Under the pieces are notes generated by a model. It had not been told where the DNA came from, made no database searches, and saw nothing but the letters and a program-made list of their open reading frames with translations. From Candidatus Dormiibacterota bacterium (GTDB lineage: Bacteria; Acidobacteriota; Polarisedimenticolia; Gp22-AA2), in contig DASQAT010000006.1 of the NCBI GenBank assembly GCA_035635555.1, positions 62,001 through 126,000 of the forward strand: a stretch of DNA of 64,000 bases, in the 5' to 3' direction. The translations under genes and the position numbers were made by a program. Numbering within the stretch: the first letter of the stretch is position 1; each line of letters opens with the position of its first letter. This document shows positions 8,710 through 16,937 of this stretch, piece by piece.

Positions 8710-8989
8710 CTCCCGCGGCAGCTCAACGACCGGACTCGTCCTGGCGTTCCTGGCGGGCGCCGTGTCCGGGGCGGTCGTGGCGCTCCTGACCGCGCCACGT
8801 TCGGGGCGCGAGACCCGCGACCGCATCAAGGATCTCACCCGCGACGCGGCCGGCAAGACCGTCCGGGTCCCGCCGGCCCTGAACGGCGCCTACTCCCGCG
8901 CGGCCGAGGCGGCGCGCCGGGCGTTCGTCGAGGCGTTCGAGCCCAGGGCTCAGGACAGGGGCGCGCCGCCCGGCCGCAGCGGTCACTGA
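8702..8989 (+). CDS. YtxH-domain-like small membrane protein
   Basis: A 95-residue protein with a glycine/alanine-rich transmembrane helix (GLVLAFLAGAVSGAVVALLTAP) directly followed by RSGRETRDRIKD, the YtxH/GvpP-like signature in which a membrane anchor precedes an amphipathic helix. ATG 8702 overlaps the preceding stop by eight bases, so the pair is translationally coupled. Function is unknown. Confidence 0.68.
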   Translation: MNDSRGSSTTGLVLAFLAGAVSGAVVALLTAPRSGRETRDRIKDLTRDAAGKTVRVPPALNGAYSRAAEAARRAFVEAFEPRAQDRGAPPGRSGH

Positions 8990-8993
8990 TACC

Positions 8994-9743
8994 GTGACCA
9001 CGACCCGGACGGCCCTGGTGACGGGAGGGACGCGCGGCATCGGCAAGGCGATCGCGCTGCGCCTGGCGCGCGACGGGTTCCGCGTCGCTCTGAACTATGC
9101 GCGCGACCGCGGCGGCGCGGCCCTGGCGATCGAAGAGGTGAAGACGATCGCGCCGTCTGCGGTTGCCCTGCAGGCGGACGTGACCCGCCCCGAGGAATGC
9201 GGGCGGCTGATGGAGGACGCGGCGCGGGTCCTCGGCCCGCTCGACGTGCTGGTGAACAACGTCGGGCCGTTCTTCGAGCGCCCGCTCGCGGAGACCAGCG
9301 ACGCCGAGTGGCGGCAGATGATCGACGGCAACCTCGGGAGCGCCTTCTGGTGCTCGCGCGCCGTCCTGCCGTCGATGCGCGCCCGCCGCACGGGCTCGAT
9401 CGTCAACGTGTCGGCCCTGAACGCCGAAGTCTCCCCCGGGATGACGCACGAGGCGCCGGCCTACTTCGTCGCCAAGACCGCGCTGGTGATGCTGACCCGG
9501 TCGATGGCCCGCTCCGAAGGGATCCACAACATCCGGGTCAATGCCGTGAGCCCCGGGTTCATCGAGACCGAGGGATACGCCGACTGGGATCCGGTCGAGC
9601 AGGCGCGCTGGCGGGCGCATATTCCGCTCGGGCGCTTCGGGAAGCCGGACGAGGTGGCCGAGGCGGTCGCGTTCCTCGTCTCCGAGAGGGCGGGGTACGT
9701 TTCCGGCTCGGTGCTGCACGTGCACGGTGGTCTATGGGTCTAG
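8994..9743 (+). CDS. SDR-family oxidoreductase in the pterin cluster
   Basis: A 249-residue classical short-chain dehydrogenase. It has the cofactor motif TGGTRGIG at residues ~10-17, VNNVG in the middle, an active-site Ser region (IVNVSALNAE), the catalytic YxxxK as YFVAK and a C-terminal VSGSVLHVHGG. The GTG start is four bases after the preceding stop, and the 3' end overlaps the dihydropteroate-synthase-like gene by ten bases, tying it to pterin genes. A reductase acting on a pterin (for example dihydromethanopterin) is a reasonable inference. However, the cofactor motif is standard TGxxxGIG rather than the TGxxxRxG variant of pteridine reductases, so a FabG-like role is equally possible. 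Confidence 0.8.
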   Translation: MTTTRTALVTGGTRGIGKAIALRLARDGFRVALNYARDRGGAALAIEEVKTIAPSAVALQADVTRPEECGRLMEDAARVLGPLDVLVNNVGPFFERPLAETSDAEWRQMIDGNLGSAFWCSRAVLPSMRARRTGSIVNVSALNAEVSPGMTHEAPAYFVAKTALVMLTRSMARSEGIHNIRVNAVSPGFIETEGYADWDPVEQARWRAHIPLGRFGKPDEVAEAVAFLVSERAGYVSGSVLHVHGGLWV

Positions 9744-11164
9744 ACGGCGCCCGACGCTCCGTCTTCGTCACGGGACAGCTCGCCAGAGAGGCCCTCAAGA
9801 AGACGCTGGCCGGCTGCCAGGGTGTCGAGTTCACGATCGAGGCGCTCCGGATCAAGGTGGCCGCACTGATGACGACCGACTACATCGAGTCGACCCTGAG
9901 ACTGCCGCCCTGTGACGTGGTGTACCTCCCCGGGCTGTGCCAGGCGGACGCATCGACCCTCGCCGCATCGTTCGGAGTGCCGTTCGTGAAGGGACCCAAG
10001 GACCTCCGGGATCTGCCGGCCTTCTTCGGGCAGGCGGCGGCCGCCTACCGCCCGGACGGGGAGCACGCGCTGACGATCCTGGCCGAGATCAACGACATTC
10101 ACGCGCTCACGGACGACGAGATCGTGCGGGCGGCCGAACGCTACCGGCGCTCCGGCGCCGACCTCATCGATCTCGGCTGCTCGCCCGAGCATCCGGTGCA
10201 GGACGCCGGCCGGGTCGTGCGCCTCCTGAAGGAGCGCGGCTTCAGGGTCAGCATCGACACCTTCAACCAGGACGAGGCGCTCTCCGCCGACGCCGCCGGC
10301 GCCGAAATCCTCCTGAGTCTCGGCTCGCAGAACATCGGACTGGCCGGCCGCCTCAAAAACGCCGTGCCGGTCGTCGTCCCGGACCAGGGCCAGGGGCTCG
10401 AGTCGCTGCGCCGGAACCTGGACGAGGCCCGCAGGCTCGGAGCGCGGCGCGTCATCGCCGACCCGATCCTCGATCCGATCGGCTTCGGATTCGCGGCCTC
10501 GATCCGCCGCTACTGCGAAGCGCGCGAGGCGTTCCCCGGCGTGGAGATGCTCATGGGGGCCGGCAACCTCACCGAGCTGACCGAGGCCGATTCGACGGGG
10601 GTCAATGCCGTCCTGCTCGGGGTGATGAGCGAGCTCGGCATCGGCTACGTCCTCACGACCGAGGTGGTCGCCTGGGCGCGCGGCTCCGTGCGCGAGCTCG
10701 ACTGCGGCCGCCGCATGATGCACCACGCGGCGAGCCGGGGCACGCTTCCGAAGGGGTTCGACGACCGCCTGGTGACGACGCGCGACGCGCGGCTCACGCG
10801 GCCGACGGAGCCGGAGCTCAGGGAGATGCACGCCCGTCTCACCGATCGCAACTTCCGGATCGAAACCGACGGGGAGGCGATCTTCGTGTTCAACAGCGAG
10901 CGTTTCGTCAAGGACACGGACGTCCGCGCCATTTTCCCGCGTCTCGGACTCGAGGACGACGCCTCGCACTCTTTCTACATGGGGCGCGAGCTGATGAAGG
11001 CCGACCTGGCCCGACGTCTCGGGAAGAAGTACATCCAGGGGGAGCCGCTCCACTGGGGCTACCTGACCTACGTCGAGGACGAGGGGGGCGAGCATGCCCG
11101 CACCCGTCGCGCGCCCGCCCGGCCGCGCCGGGATGCGGCGCCGAAGCGCGCCGCAGGGCGATGA
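9734..11164 (+). CDS. dihydropteroate synthase-related protein (DUF6513 plus DHPS-like barrel)
   Basis: A 476-residue protein. The N-terminal ~140 residues (FVTGQLAREALKKTL, then DVVYLPGLCQAD) match the extra domain of archaeal/H4MPT dihydropteroate synthase-related proteins (TIGR00284 type). The central part is a pterin-binding TIM barrel with LTILAEINDIHALTDDEI, GADLIDLGCSPEHPVQDAG and VSIDTFNQDEALSADAAGAE. A GAGNLTEL strand and a basic C-terminal tail follow. It is likely to act in H4MPT synthesis at or near the pterin/aminobenzene-ribitol coupling, but this is inferred from cluster and family. ATG 9734 overlaps the SDR 3' end. The last ~25 residues are an Arg/Pro/Ala-rich extension. Confidence 0.82.
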   Translation: MGLDGARRSVFVTGQLAREALKKTLAGCQGVEFTIEALRIKVAALMTTDYIESTLRLPPCDVVYLPGLCQADASTLAASFGVPFVKGPKDLRDLPAFFGQAAAAYRPDGEHALTILAEINDIHALTDDEIVRAAERYRRSGADLIDLGCSPEHPVQDAGRVVRLLKERGFRVSIDTFNQDEALSADAAGAEILLSLGSQNIGLAGRLKNAVPVVVPDQGQGLESLRRNLDEARRLGARRVIADPILDPIGFGFAASIRRYCEAREAFPGVEMLMGAGNLTELTEADSTGVNAVLLGVMSELGIGYVLTTEVVAWARGSVRELDCGRRMMHHAASRGTLPKGFDDRLVTTRDARLTRPTEPELREMHARLTDRNFRIETDGEAIFVFNSERFVKDTDVRAIFPRLGLEDDASHSFYMGRELMKADLARRLGKKYIQGEPLHWGYLTYVEDEGGEHARTRRAPARPRRDAAPKRAAGR

Positions 11165-11538
11165 GCGGACCCGACGCGGCGGGAGGGCGGTCCGATCGGC
11201 TGGCCCTGCGGGACATCCTCTGCATGTGCCACATCGGCGTCACCGAGGAGGAGCGCCGTGAGCGCCAGCGGCTCGAGGTCGACCTGGAGCTGTACGCCGA
11301 CCTGGAGGAGGCCGGGAGGACCGGCGATCTGGGCAGGACGATCGACTACCGGGAGGTGTGCGAGTCGGTGCGCGGTCATCTCGAGAACGGGAGGTTCCAC
11401 CTGGTCGAGGCGGCGGCGCGGGGCGTCCTCGACCTGGTCCTGTCGAAATTCCCCGTGAGCCGGGTGGTCGTGCGGGTGCGCAAGTTCGTGCTGGCGCGGG
11501 TCGGACACGTCGAGGTGCAGATGGAGCGCGGCCGGTGA
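11161..11538 (+). CDS. folB: dihydroneopterin aldolase
   Basis: A 125-residue FolB-type protein. It contains LALRDILCMCHIGVTEEERRERQ, the usual N-terminal strand with the conserved glycine and Glu, DLGRTIDYREVCESV, and a C-terminal VRVRKFVLARVGHVEV. The enzyme cleaves dihydroneopterin to 6-hydroxymethyl-dihydropterin, shared by folate and H4MPT synthesis. Placement between the DHPS-related gene (ATGA overlap) and the DUF447 gene (GTGA overlap) indicates it serves the H4MPT branch. Confidence 0.88.
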   Translation: MSGPDAAGGRSDRLALRDILCMCHIGVTEEERRERQRLEVDLELYADLEEAGRTGDLGRTIDYREVCESVRGHLENGRFHLVEAAARGVLDLVLSKFPVSRVVVRVRKFVLARVGHVEVQMERGR

Positions 11539-12092
11539 TCCTGGAGACGATCGTCTCGACGATCGATCGGGAGGGCCGCCCGAACTTCGCACCGATGGGG
11601 ATCACGCTCGAGGGGGACGCGGTCGTGCTGCGGCCGTTCAGCACCGCGCTGACCTGGAAGAACCTGCAGGAGGTGGAGGAGGGCGTCGTCAACTTCACCG
11701 ACAACGTCGTGCTGTTCGCGCGCTGCGCCGTGGGCCCCTTCCTGCCGCCGCACCGCGACGCCCGGAAGGTCCGCGGTGCCGTGCTCGACGACGCCTGCTT
11801 CTGGAAGGAGTTCGTCGTGGAGTCGAGGGATCTGGCCGGGGAGCGGGGGCGCTTCTCCGGCCGCGTGGTGTCCGAGGGGCGCCTGCGCGACTTCGTCGGG
11901 TTCAACCGCGCCCGCCACGCGGTGATCGAGGCGACGATCCTGGCGACCCGGCTGCACCTCCTCGGCCGGGATCGGGTGCTGGAGGAGATGTCACGGCTGC
12001 GACCGCTCGTCGACAAGACGGCCGGCCCCGCCGAGAGCGAGGCGTTCGAGTTCCTCATCGAGCACGCGCGGAGGTGGAACGATGTCCGTTGA
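11535..12092 (+). CDS. DUF447 family protein (flavin-reductase-like split barrel)
   Basis: A 185-residue protein that begins ILETIVSTIDREGRPNFAPMGI, the strand pattern of FMN-binding split-barrel proteins, and continues RPFSTALTWKNLQ, VNFTDNVVLFARCA and a C-terminal helical region with FNRARHAVIEATILATRLHLL. This matches DUF447, found in methanogens and H4MPT-using bacteria next to methanopterin genes. No reaction is assigned; a redox or flavin-dependent role in cofactor synthesis is inferred. GTG 11535 overlaps the folB stop and its 3' end overlaps mptG, so the three genes are coupled. Confidence 0.8.
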   Translation: MILETIVSTIDREGRPNFAPMGITLEGDAVVLRPFSTALTWKNLQEVEEGVVNFTDNVVLFARCAVGPFLPPHRDARKVRGAVLDDACFWKEFVVESRDLAGERGRFSGRVVSEGRLRDFVGFNRARHAVIEATILATRLHLLGRDRVLEEMSRLRPLVDKTAGPAESEAFEFLIEHARRWNDVR

Positions 12093-13029
12093 CGTCACGA
12101 GCCAGGCGCGGCTGCACTTCGGATTTCTCGATCTCTCGGGGGAGCAGGGGAGGCGGTTCGGCGGCATGGGGGTGTCGATCTCGGAGCCCCGCCTGCGCCT
12201 GAGGATGGAGCCGGCGAAGAAGCTCTCCGTCGAAGGGGACCAGGCGGAACGGGTCGAGATCCTGGCCGCGCGCTTCTTCGAAGCGGTCGATCTGCGCCCC
12301 GAGGCGCGCATCAAGGTCGTGCAGGCGATCCCCGAGCACGTCGGGCTCGGGTCCGGCACGCAGCTGGCGCTGGCGGTGGCCGCGGGGCTGAGCCGGCTTC
12401 GCCGCCTGGATCTGTCGTCCGAGGAGCTGTGCGCGCTGATGAACCGCGCCCGCCGCTCCGGCGTCGGCTACCACCTGTTCCAGAAGGGCGGTTTCGTCAT
12501 CGAGGGCGGGCACGCGGTCGCGGACCACCGTCTCGGCGAAGCGCCTCCGCTCCTCCTGCGTCACGACTTTCCGGAGGATTGGCGCGTGGTCGTGGCGGTG
12601 CCCAGGCCCAAGGAGACGATCAGCGGCGAGGCGGAGGAGGCGGCCTTCTCGCGCCTCAGCCAGCCGTCCGATCAGCTGGCCGATCAGATCTCGCGCATCG
12701 TCCTGATGCGACTGCTGCCGGCGCTCGTCGAGCGCGACCTCGACGCGTTCGGCGCCGCATTGACGCAGGCGCAGGAGCTGGTCGGGTCGTGCTTCGCGGC
12801 GGTGCAGAACGGTCTGTTCCATCCCGACGCGGCCCCCCTCATCGACCGCCTGAAGGAGGCCGGCGCCCGCGGCGTCGGCCAGTCCTCCTGGGGCCCGGCC
12901 GTGTACGCCTTCGCGGCGGACGAAAAGGAGGAGGGCCGGCTCCTCGAGGTCGCCCGGCGCGCCACGCCGGACGGGTCCGCGTTCGCGGTCCGCGGCTGGA
13001 ACCGCGGAGCGGCGCTCGTGTCGTCCTGA
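12082..13029 (+). CDS. mptG: beta-ribofuranosylaminobenzene 5'-phosphate synthase
   Basis: A 315-residue GHMP-kinase-fold enzyme that couples 4-hydroxy/aminobenzoate with PRPP, the first committed step of H4MPT synthesis. Visible signatures are ARLHFGFLDLSG at the N-terminus, VSISEPRLRLR, the glycine-rich HVGLGSGTQLALAVAAGL loop, RSGVGYHLFQKGGFVIEGG and a C-terminal GVGQSSWGPAVYAF. Length and motifs match the family. ATG 12082 overlaps the DUF447 3' end. The convergent CitG-like gene reads 191 bases antisense into its 3' end. Confidence 0.9.
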   Translation: MSVDVTSQARLHFGFLDLSGEQGRRFGGMGVSISEPRLRLRMEPAKKLSVEGDQAERVEILAARFFEAVDLRPEARIKVVQAIPEHVGLGSGTQLALAVAAGLSRLRRLDLSSEELCALMNRARRSGVGYHLFQKGGFVIEGGHAVADHRLGEAPPLLLRHDFPEDWRVVVAVPRPKETISGEAEEAAFSRLSQPSDQLADQISRIVLMRLLPALVERDLDAFGAALTQAQELVGSCFAAVQNGLFHPDAAPLIDRLKEAGARGVGQSSWGPAVYAFAADEKEEGRLLEVARRATPDGSAFAVRGWNRGAALVSS

Positions 13030-13882
13030 CTCCATCGTCGAGCAGCCACAGGAAGATCGCCCCGACCGTCAGGTCGGCGGTGGCCCCCGGGTTGAGGGGC
13101 GGGCGCTTCGCGCGCAGCCGCCGGTCCAGTCTCTCCGACAGCGACCGGCCGCGCTCCGTCAGGAAGCCGCCCGCCCGGAGCGCCTGGCGCGCCAGCCGCG
13201 CCACCCGCTCCGCCGCCGCGGCGCCGTGCCGCCTGGCCACCAGGGTGTCGGGACCGGCGGCGAGCAGCGTCAGGTAGGTCTGGGCGATCGCCAGGGGCAA
13301 CGGGACGTGCCGGTCGCGCAGACGGTGCAGGGTCGGGAGCCCGGTGTCGAAGGTCGCCGCGAACCCGGTCGCGTACTCGCGCGCGACGGCGTCCCTGTCC
13401 TGCGCGAGGCGCATGGTCTCCAGGAGTGAAACCGTGGGCGTTGTGTGCACGTCCTGCCGTCCGACCCGCCCGAGCCCGCCCGGCCCCGCGATGCGAATGG
13501 CGCGGTAGGCGTCCCGCGCGTCCCGCACGTCGAGATCGAGAAGGACGCGCCGCAGCCTCTCGCGGATCGTGCCGCCGGTCCTGCGGGCGGCGCGCGCCAG
13601 GGGCGCCAGCAGGAGAATGATGCCGAGGTTGGTGTTCGTCCGCACGTGCCGGCGCGTCGCCCGCACCGCTTCGAGGATCAGGCGCCCGACACGATCTCCT
13701 CCGAACCGGGAGAAGGCCGGACCGATGGCATAGGCGCTGAGGACGAAGTCGCGGTAGGTGAGCCCCGGAAGGTCGTGCCCGCGGCTGACGTTCCCCGGCT
13801 TCGGGGCCACGACCTCCAGGAGGCACGCGGTCTGGGCCGCGGCGGCGATGATCCCGGCGGCGCGGCGCTTCGTCCGGCTCAT
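12839..13882 (-). CDS. triphosphoribosyl-dephospho-CoA synthase (CitG)-like protein with antisense-derived tail
   Basis: The first ~285 residues are a CitG/MdcB-type protein (COG1767). Motifs are EVVAPKPGNVSRGHDL, LSAYAIGPAF, TNTNLGIILLLAPLA, RTHTTP-like VHTTPTVSLLE, and NPGATADLTVGAIFLWLL. CitG-like proteins of unknown role recur in H4MPT clusters of methylotrophs. The domain ends at about 13028, exactly where mptG ends on the other strand. The reading frame then runs 62 more codons antisense through mptG, giving an Arg/Pro-rich tail with no family resemblance. It is either a real extension after stop-codon loss or an annotation trap. ATG 13882 overlaps the stop of the RimK-like gene. Confidence 0.75.
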   Translation of the reverse strand: MSRTKRRAAGIIAAAAQTACLLEVVAPKPGNVSRGHDLPGLTYRDFVLSAYAIGPAFSRFGGDRVGRLILEAVRATRRHVRTNTNLGIILLLAPLARAARRTGGTIRERLRRVLLDLDVRDARDAYRAIRIAGPGGLGRVGRQDVHTTPTVSLLETMRLAQDRDAVAREYATGFAATFDTGLPTLHRLRDRHVPLPLAIAQTYLTLLAAGPDTLVARRHGAAAAERVARLARQALRAGGFLTERGRSLSERLDRRLRAKRPPLNPGATADLTVGAIFLWLLDDGVRTTRAPLRGSSRGPRTRTRPAWRAGRPRGAGPPPFRPPRRRTRPGPRRTGRRRGRRPPSGGR

Positions 13883-14811
13883 CGCTCCAGGACGGCCGGA
13901 AGGGCGCGCCGGGCCGCGATGCGATCCACGACGAGGGACGCGACCTCGGAGGCGAGGTCGAGGGTCGTCGTCCGCTGCAGGGCGCTCCAGCCGGGAATCC
14001 CGTTCACCTCCGCGACCAGCCGTCCGCCGACGTCGCTCTCCAGCAGATCGACGCCGGCGTAATCGGCCCCCACGGCAACCGCGGCGCGCACGGCCAGATC
14101 CTCCTCCTCGGGGCTCGGGCGGTGAGGGCGCATCACGGCGCCCGCGGCCACGTTCGTCTTCCAGCCGTCCCCCGTGCGCCGCGCCGCGGCCACCACCCGG
14201 CCTCCCACGACCAGAAGACGCAGGTCGGAGCGCCCGTGCGGCACGAACTCCTGGACGTAGAACACGGCGCGCTGCATCTGCAGCGCGCGGAACACGCGGT
14301 ACGCGAGATCCTCGTCCGTGATCCGAACGATGCCGCGGCCGCCCGAGCCCAAAAGCGGCTTGACCAGCACATCCCCGAACCGGCGGAACGCGGCGAGCGC
14401 GTCATCGAAGTTCTCCGCCGCCACGGTCCCGGGCGTGGGGATCCCGGCGCGGGCGAGGAGCTGCGAAGTCCAGTGCTTGTCGACGGTCCGTTCGATCGCC
14501 CGGGGCGGGTTGACGACCGGGAGCCCGGCGTCGTGGACCGCGTGCAGGGCGTCGACGCGGAACACGATCTGATCGAGCGAGCCCTCGGGCAGGAACCGGA
14601 CGAGAAGCGCATCGAGCGAGTCGAGGTCCGCGTCCCCGGAGGCCACCCCCGTCCCTTCCCGGACCGATCCACCGGGACCGACTCGTCCCGCGAGTCGCGT
14701 CGCCGGGAGGGCGACCGCATCGCAGCCCAGGCGGTCCAGGGCCTCCGACAGCCGCGCGATGTGCCAGCGGTCCCCAGTCGCCAGGATGCCGGCGCGCGGG
14801 CGATCCCTCAT
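13879..14811 (-). CDS. RimK/MptN-like ATP-grasp ligase
   Basis: A 310-residue RimK-family ATP-grasp enzyme. It shows LDALLVRFLPEGS, ERTVDKHWTSQLLARAGIPTP, VLVKPLLGSGGRGIVRI (phosphate loop), YVQEFVPHGRSDLRLLVVGG and LLVAEVNGIPGWSALQ-type metal ligands near the end. In archaea the MptN homologue adds glutamate to tetrahydrosarcinapterin, and RimK-like genes (orf22 type) sit beside mch in methylotrophs. A glutamylating or related step on H4MPT or MFR is inferred. It lies between mch and the CitG-like gene with ATGA overlaps at both ends, so all three form one minus-strand operon. Confidence 0.82.
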   Translation of the reverse strand: MRDRPRAGILATGDRWHIARLSEALDRLGCDAVALPATRLAGRVGPGGSVREGTGVASGDADLDSLDALLVRFLPEGSLDQIVFRVDALHAVHDAGLPVVNPPRAIERTVDKHWTSQLLARAGIPTPGTVAAENFDDALAAFRRFGDVLVKPLLGSGGRGIVRITDEDLAYRVFRALQMQRAVFYVQEFVPHGRSDLRLLVVGGRVVAAARRTGDGWKTNVAAGAVMRPHRPSPEEEDLAVRAAVAVGADYAGVDLLESDVGGRLVAEVNGIPGWSALQRTTTLDLASEVASLVVDRIAARRALPAVLER

Positions 14812-15773
14812 GCGTCCATCCCGAACGACCGCCGCAGCATCGCCTCGTCGGTGCGGCCGCTCGAATACACCCGCCCGGTCGCGGCATTGATCAGGGTGAC
14901 CTGAGCCGGACTGAAGAGCAGCGGGTCGATCGCGTAGAAATCGCCGCCGCGCTCCTTGAACAGGTCGTGGAACAGACGGCCGTAGTCCTTCGAGGACGAG
15001 GACGGCACGCGGTCGATGAGCCGCTCGGCGGCCTCGTCCGTGGTCCGCACCCAAAGCGCCACGCGCGCCCCGTAGAGCACGGCGTCGTTGGTGCGCCCGA
15101 TGGCGCGCACGGGATCGGGGACACCCGGCGCCACGGGACAGGTCCCCGACCCCGCCACGATCGTCGTCAGGTCGAACCCGAGCTCGTGGAGCTTGTGCAG
15201 GGCGGTCTCGACCGAACGCGCGGCGATCTGGATGCAACCCGCCAGGCTGCCGGTCGACGCCGCGATCAGCGTGAGCCGGTCCGGAGGCAGCCCGCAGCGC
15301 GCCGCGACGTGATCGGCCACGTCGGCGCCCGGCAGCATCGAGCTCTCCAGGAGGAGAACCGTGCTGTCGGAGCGCGACTTGAGGGGAAACTTCTCGAACA
15401 GCGCCTCGCCGGCCGAGAGGGACCGCGCGGGCCCGGACCCCATCGCGAAAAACCTGTTCACCTGGATCTTCCACCCGGCGTACTGCGAGGCCATGCAGGC
15501 GACAAGGGGGTGATCGATCGCCACCCGCGCCTCGCAGATCGTCGCTTCGCCCAGGGGCGACGGTCCGACCGTGACCCGTCCGAGGCCGCCCATGCAGCAC
15601 TCGGCGTACAGCCGTCCCGCCTCGATCGAGCCTCCGGCCTGCACGCCGGCGTCGATAAGACGCGTGCCGTTCGCGAGACGTTGGACGTCGACGCCGAGCG
15701 CCGTGGAGGGATCGGCCAGGGCATCCGCCAGGCGCGCCGCTCCAGCATGCATACTCCTGAGAATCTCGTTCAC
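14808..15773 (-). CDS. mch: methenyl-H4MPT cyclohydrolase
   Basis: A 321-residue Mch, the standard length. It hydrolyses methenyl-H4MPT to N5-formyl-H4MPT. Clear signatures: AGGSIEAGRLYAECCMGGLG, HPLVACMASQYAGWKI, FFAMGSGPARSL, IAASTGSLAGCIQIAARSVETALHKL, and PSSSSKDYGRLFHDLF followed by DPLLFSPAQVTL. The GTG start at 15773 gives the family N-terminus; an ATG seven codons later is an alternative but its ribosome site would be too close. It opens the minus-strand operon mch-rimK-like-citG-like and is divergent from fhcD. Confidence 0.95.
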   Translation of the reverse strand: MNEILRSMHAGAARLADALADPSTALGVDVQRLANGTRLIDAGVQAGGSIEAGRLYAECCMGGLGRVTVGPSPLGEATICEARVAIDHPLVACMASQYAGWKIQVNRFFAMGSGPARSLSAGEALFEKFPLKSRSDSTVLLLESSMLPGADVADHVAARCGLPPDRLTLIAASTGSLAGCIQIAARSVETALHKLHELGFDLTTIVAGSGTCPVAPGVPDPVRAIGRTNDAVLYGARVALWVRTTDEAAERLIDRVPSSSSKDYGRLFHDLFKERGGDFYAIDPLLFSPAQVTLINAATGRVYSSGRTDEAMLRRSFGMDA

Positions 15774-15869
15774 GCAGTGCCCCCCGGAACCGGTGTCAGG
15801 ATCGTACCCCGGTCGCGGCCGATTCTACCGTGTGATCGGCTGTCGGTGTCCTCCACAGCCGGATGCGGG

Positions 15870-15900
15870 TTGACGGAACGGCCCTCACCGGACCTAAGAT
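15870..15900 (+). promoter_or_regulatory. candidate promoter for fhcD and the fwd genes
   Basis: TTGACG (15870-15875) and TAAGAT (15895-15900), separated by 19 bases, lie in the mch/fhcD divergent region. A GAGGAGGAGG ribosome site follows. The wide spacer makes this tentative. On the other strand TAGAAT at 15827-15822 is a possible mch -10 without a clear -35. Confidence 0.35.
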
Positions 15901-15918
15901 TGCGCGAGGAGGAGGCGG

Positions 15919-16845
15919 ATGAGCGCGGAGGCGCGGAGGATGGAACGGCGCGGGGTGCGGATCGGCGACACCTTCGCCGAAGCCTTCGACATGCAGGCGG
16001 CGCGCGTGCTGATCACCGCGCGCTCCCCGGCCTGGGGGCTGACGGCCGCCCGGGCCATGACCGGGTTCGCCACCTCCGTCATCGGCTGCAAGGTCGAGGC
16101 CGGCATCGAGGCCGAGCTGACCGCGGAGCAGACGCCGGACGGCCGCCCCGGGGTGAGCGTGCTGCTCTTCGGCTTCGACGCCGAAGGGCTCGCCAAGCGG
16201 CTGGTTGAGCGAGTCGGCCAGACGATCCTCACGTGCCCGACCACGGCCTGCTTCGACGGTCTGCCGCATGCGGACAAGCGGGTCGTCGTGGGGGGCGTGC
16301 TGCGTCACTTCGGCGACCGCTACCAGTCGAGCAAGCTCCTGGAGGGGAACCGCTACTGGCGGATCCCGGTGATGGAGGGGGAGTTCCTCGTGCAGGAGAC
16401 CTTCGGCGTTCAGCAGGCCATAGGAGGCGGCAACTTCCTGATCCTGGCCGAGGATGAGCGCGCCGCTCTGCAGGCGGCGGAGGCGGCCGTGGAGTCCATG
16501 CGGAGGGTCCGCGGCGTCGTTCTCCCGTTCCCCGGCGGGATCGTGCGCAGCGGCAGCAAAGTCGGCGCGAAGCGCTACAAGAACATGATCGCTTCCACCA
16601 ATGACGCCTACTGCCCGACGTTGCGCGCGCGGAAGGGGGTGAAGAGCGCTCTGCCGGAGGGCGTGAACTCGGTGCTCGAGATCGTGGTCAACGGCCTCGA
16701 GCGTGCGGCGATCGAGGAGGCGCTGCGCGCCGGCATCGACAGCGCGTGTCTCCCCGGCGTCGTCGAGATCTCGGCGGGGAACTACGGCGGCAAGCTCGGC
16801 AAACACCACTTCCCCCTGCACCCGCTCCTCGAGGCCGCCTCGTGA
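15919..16845 (+). CDS. fhcD: formylmethanofuran:H4MPT N-formyltransferase
   Basis: A 308-residue Ftr/FhcD protein that transfers the formyl group between methanofuran and H4MPT. Signatures: GVRIGDTFAEAFDMQAARVLITA, MTGFATSVIGCKVEAGIE, CPTTACFDGLP, FGDRYQSSKLLEGNRYWRIPVMEGEFLVQE and a C-terminal LPGVVEISAGNYGGKLGKHHFPLH. Length is normal and the conserved motifs are intact. A strong GAGGAGGAGG ribosome site precedes ATG 15919. It heads the plus-strand run fhcD-fwdD-(53 codons)-fwdB-fwdA-fwdC. Confidence 0.95.
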   Translation: MSAEARRMERRGVRIGDTFAEAFDMQAARVLITARSPAWGLTAARAMTGFATSVIGCKVEAGIEAELTAEQTPDGRPGVSVLLFGFDAEGLAKRLVERVGQTILTCPTTACFDGLPHADKRVVVGGVLRHFGDRYQSSKLLEGNRYWRIPVMEGEFLVQETFGVQQAIGGGNFLILAEDERAALQAAEAAVESMRRVRGVVLPFPGGIVRSGSKVGAKRYKNMIASTNDAYCPTLRARKGVKSALPEGVNSVLEIVVNGLERAAIEEALRAGIDSACLPGVVEISAGNYGGKLGKHHFPLHPLLEAAS

Positions 16846-16923
16846 GGCGTGCGACCCGGCCGGACAGCGCCGGCAGTCCGTCCCGCAGCGTGGGACGCCG
16901 TCGTCCCCCCTCGGGCGGTGTGC

Positions 16924-16929
16924 TATATT
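16924..16929 (+). promoter_or_regulatory. candidate -10 box just before fwdD
   Basis: A TATATT sits nine bases before the fwdD ATG in the 92-base gap after fhcD. If used, transcription would start about at the ATG (leaderless). No convincing -35 is seen, so confidence is low, but the same TATATT recurs elsewhere in the window upstream of genes. Confidence 0.28.
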
Positions 16930-16937
16930 TCGCGGGA

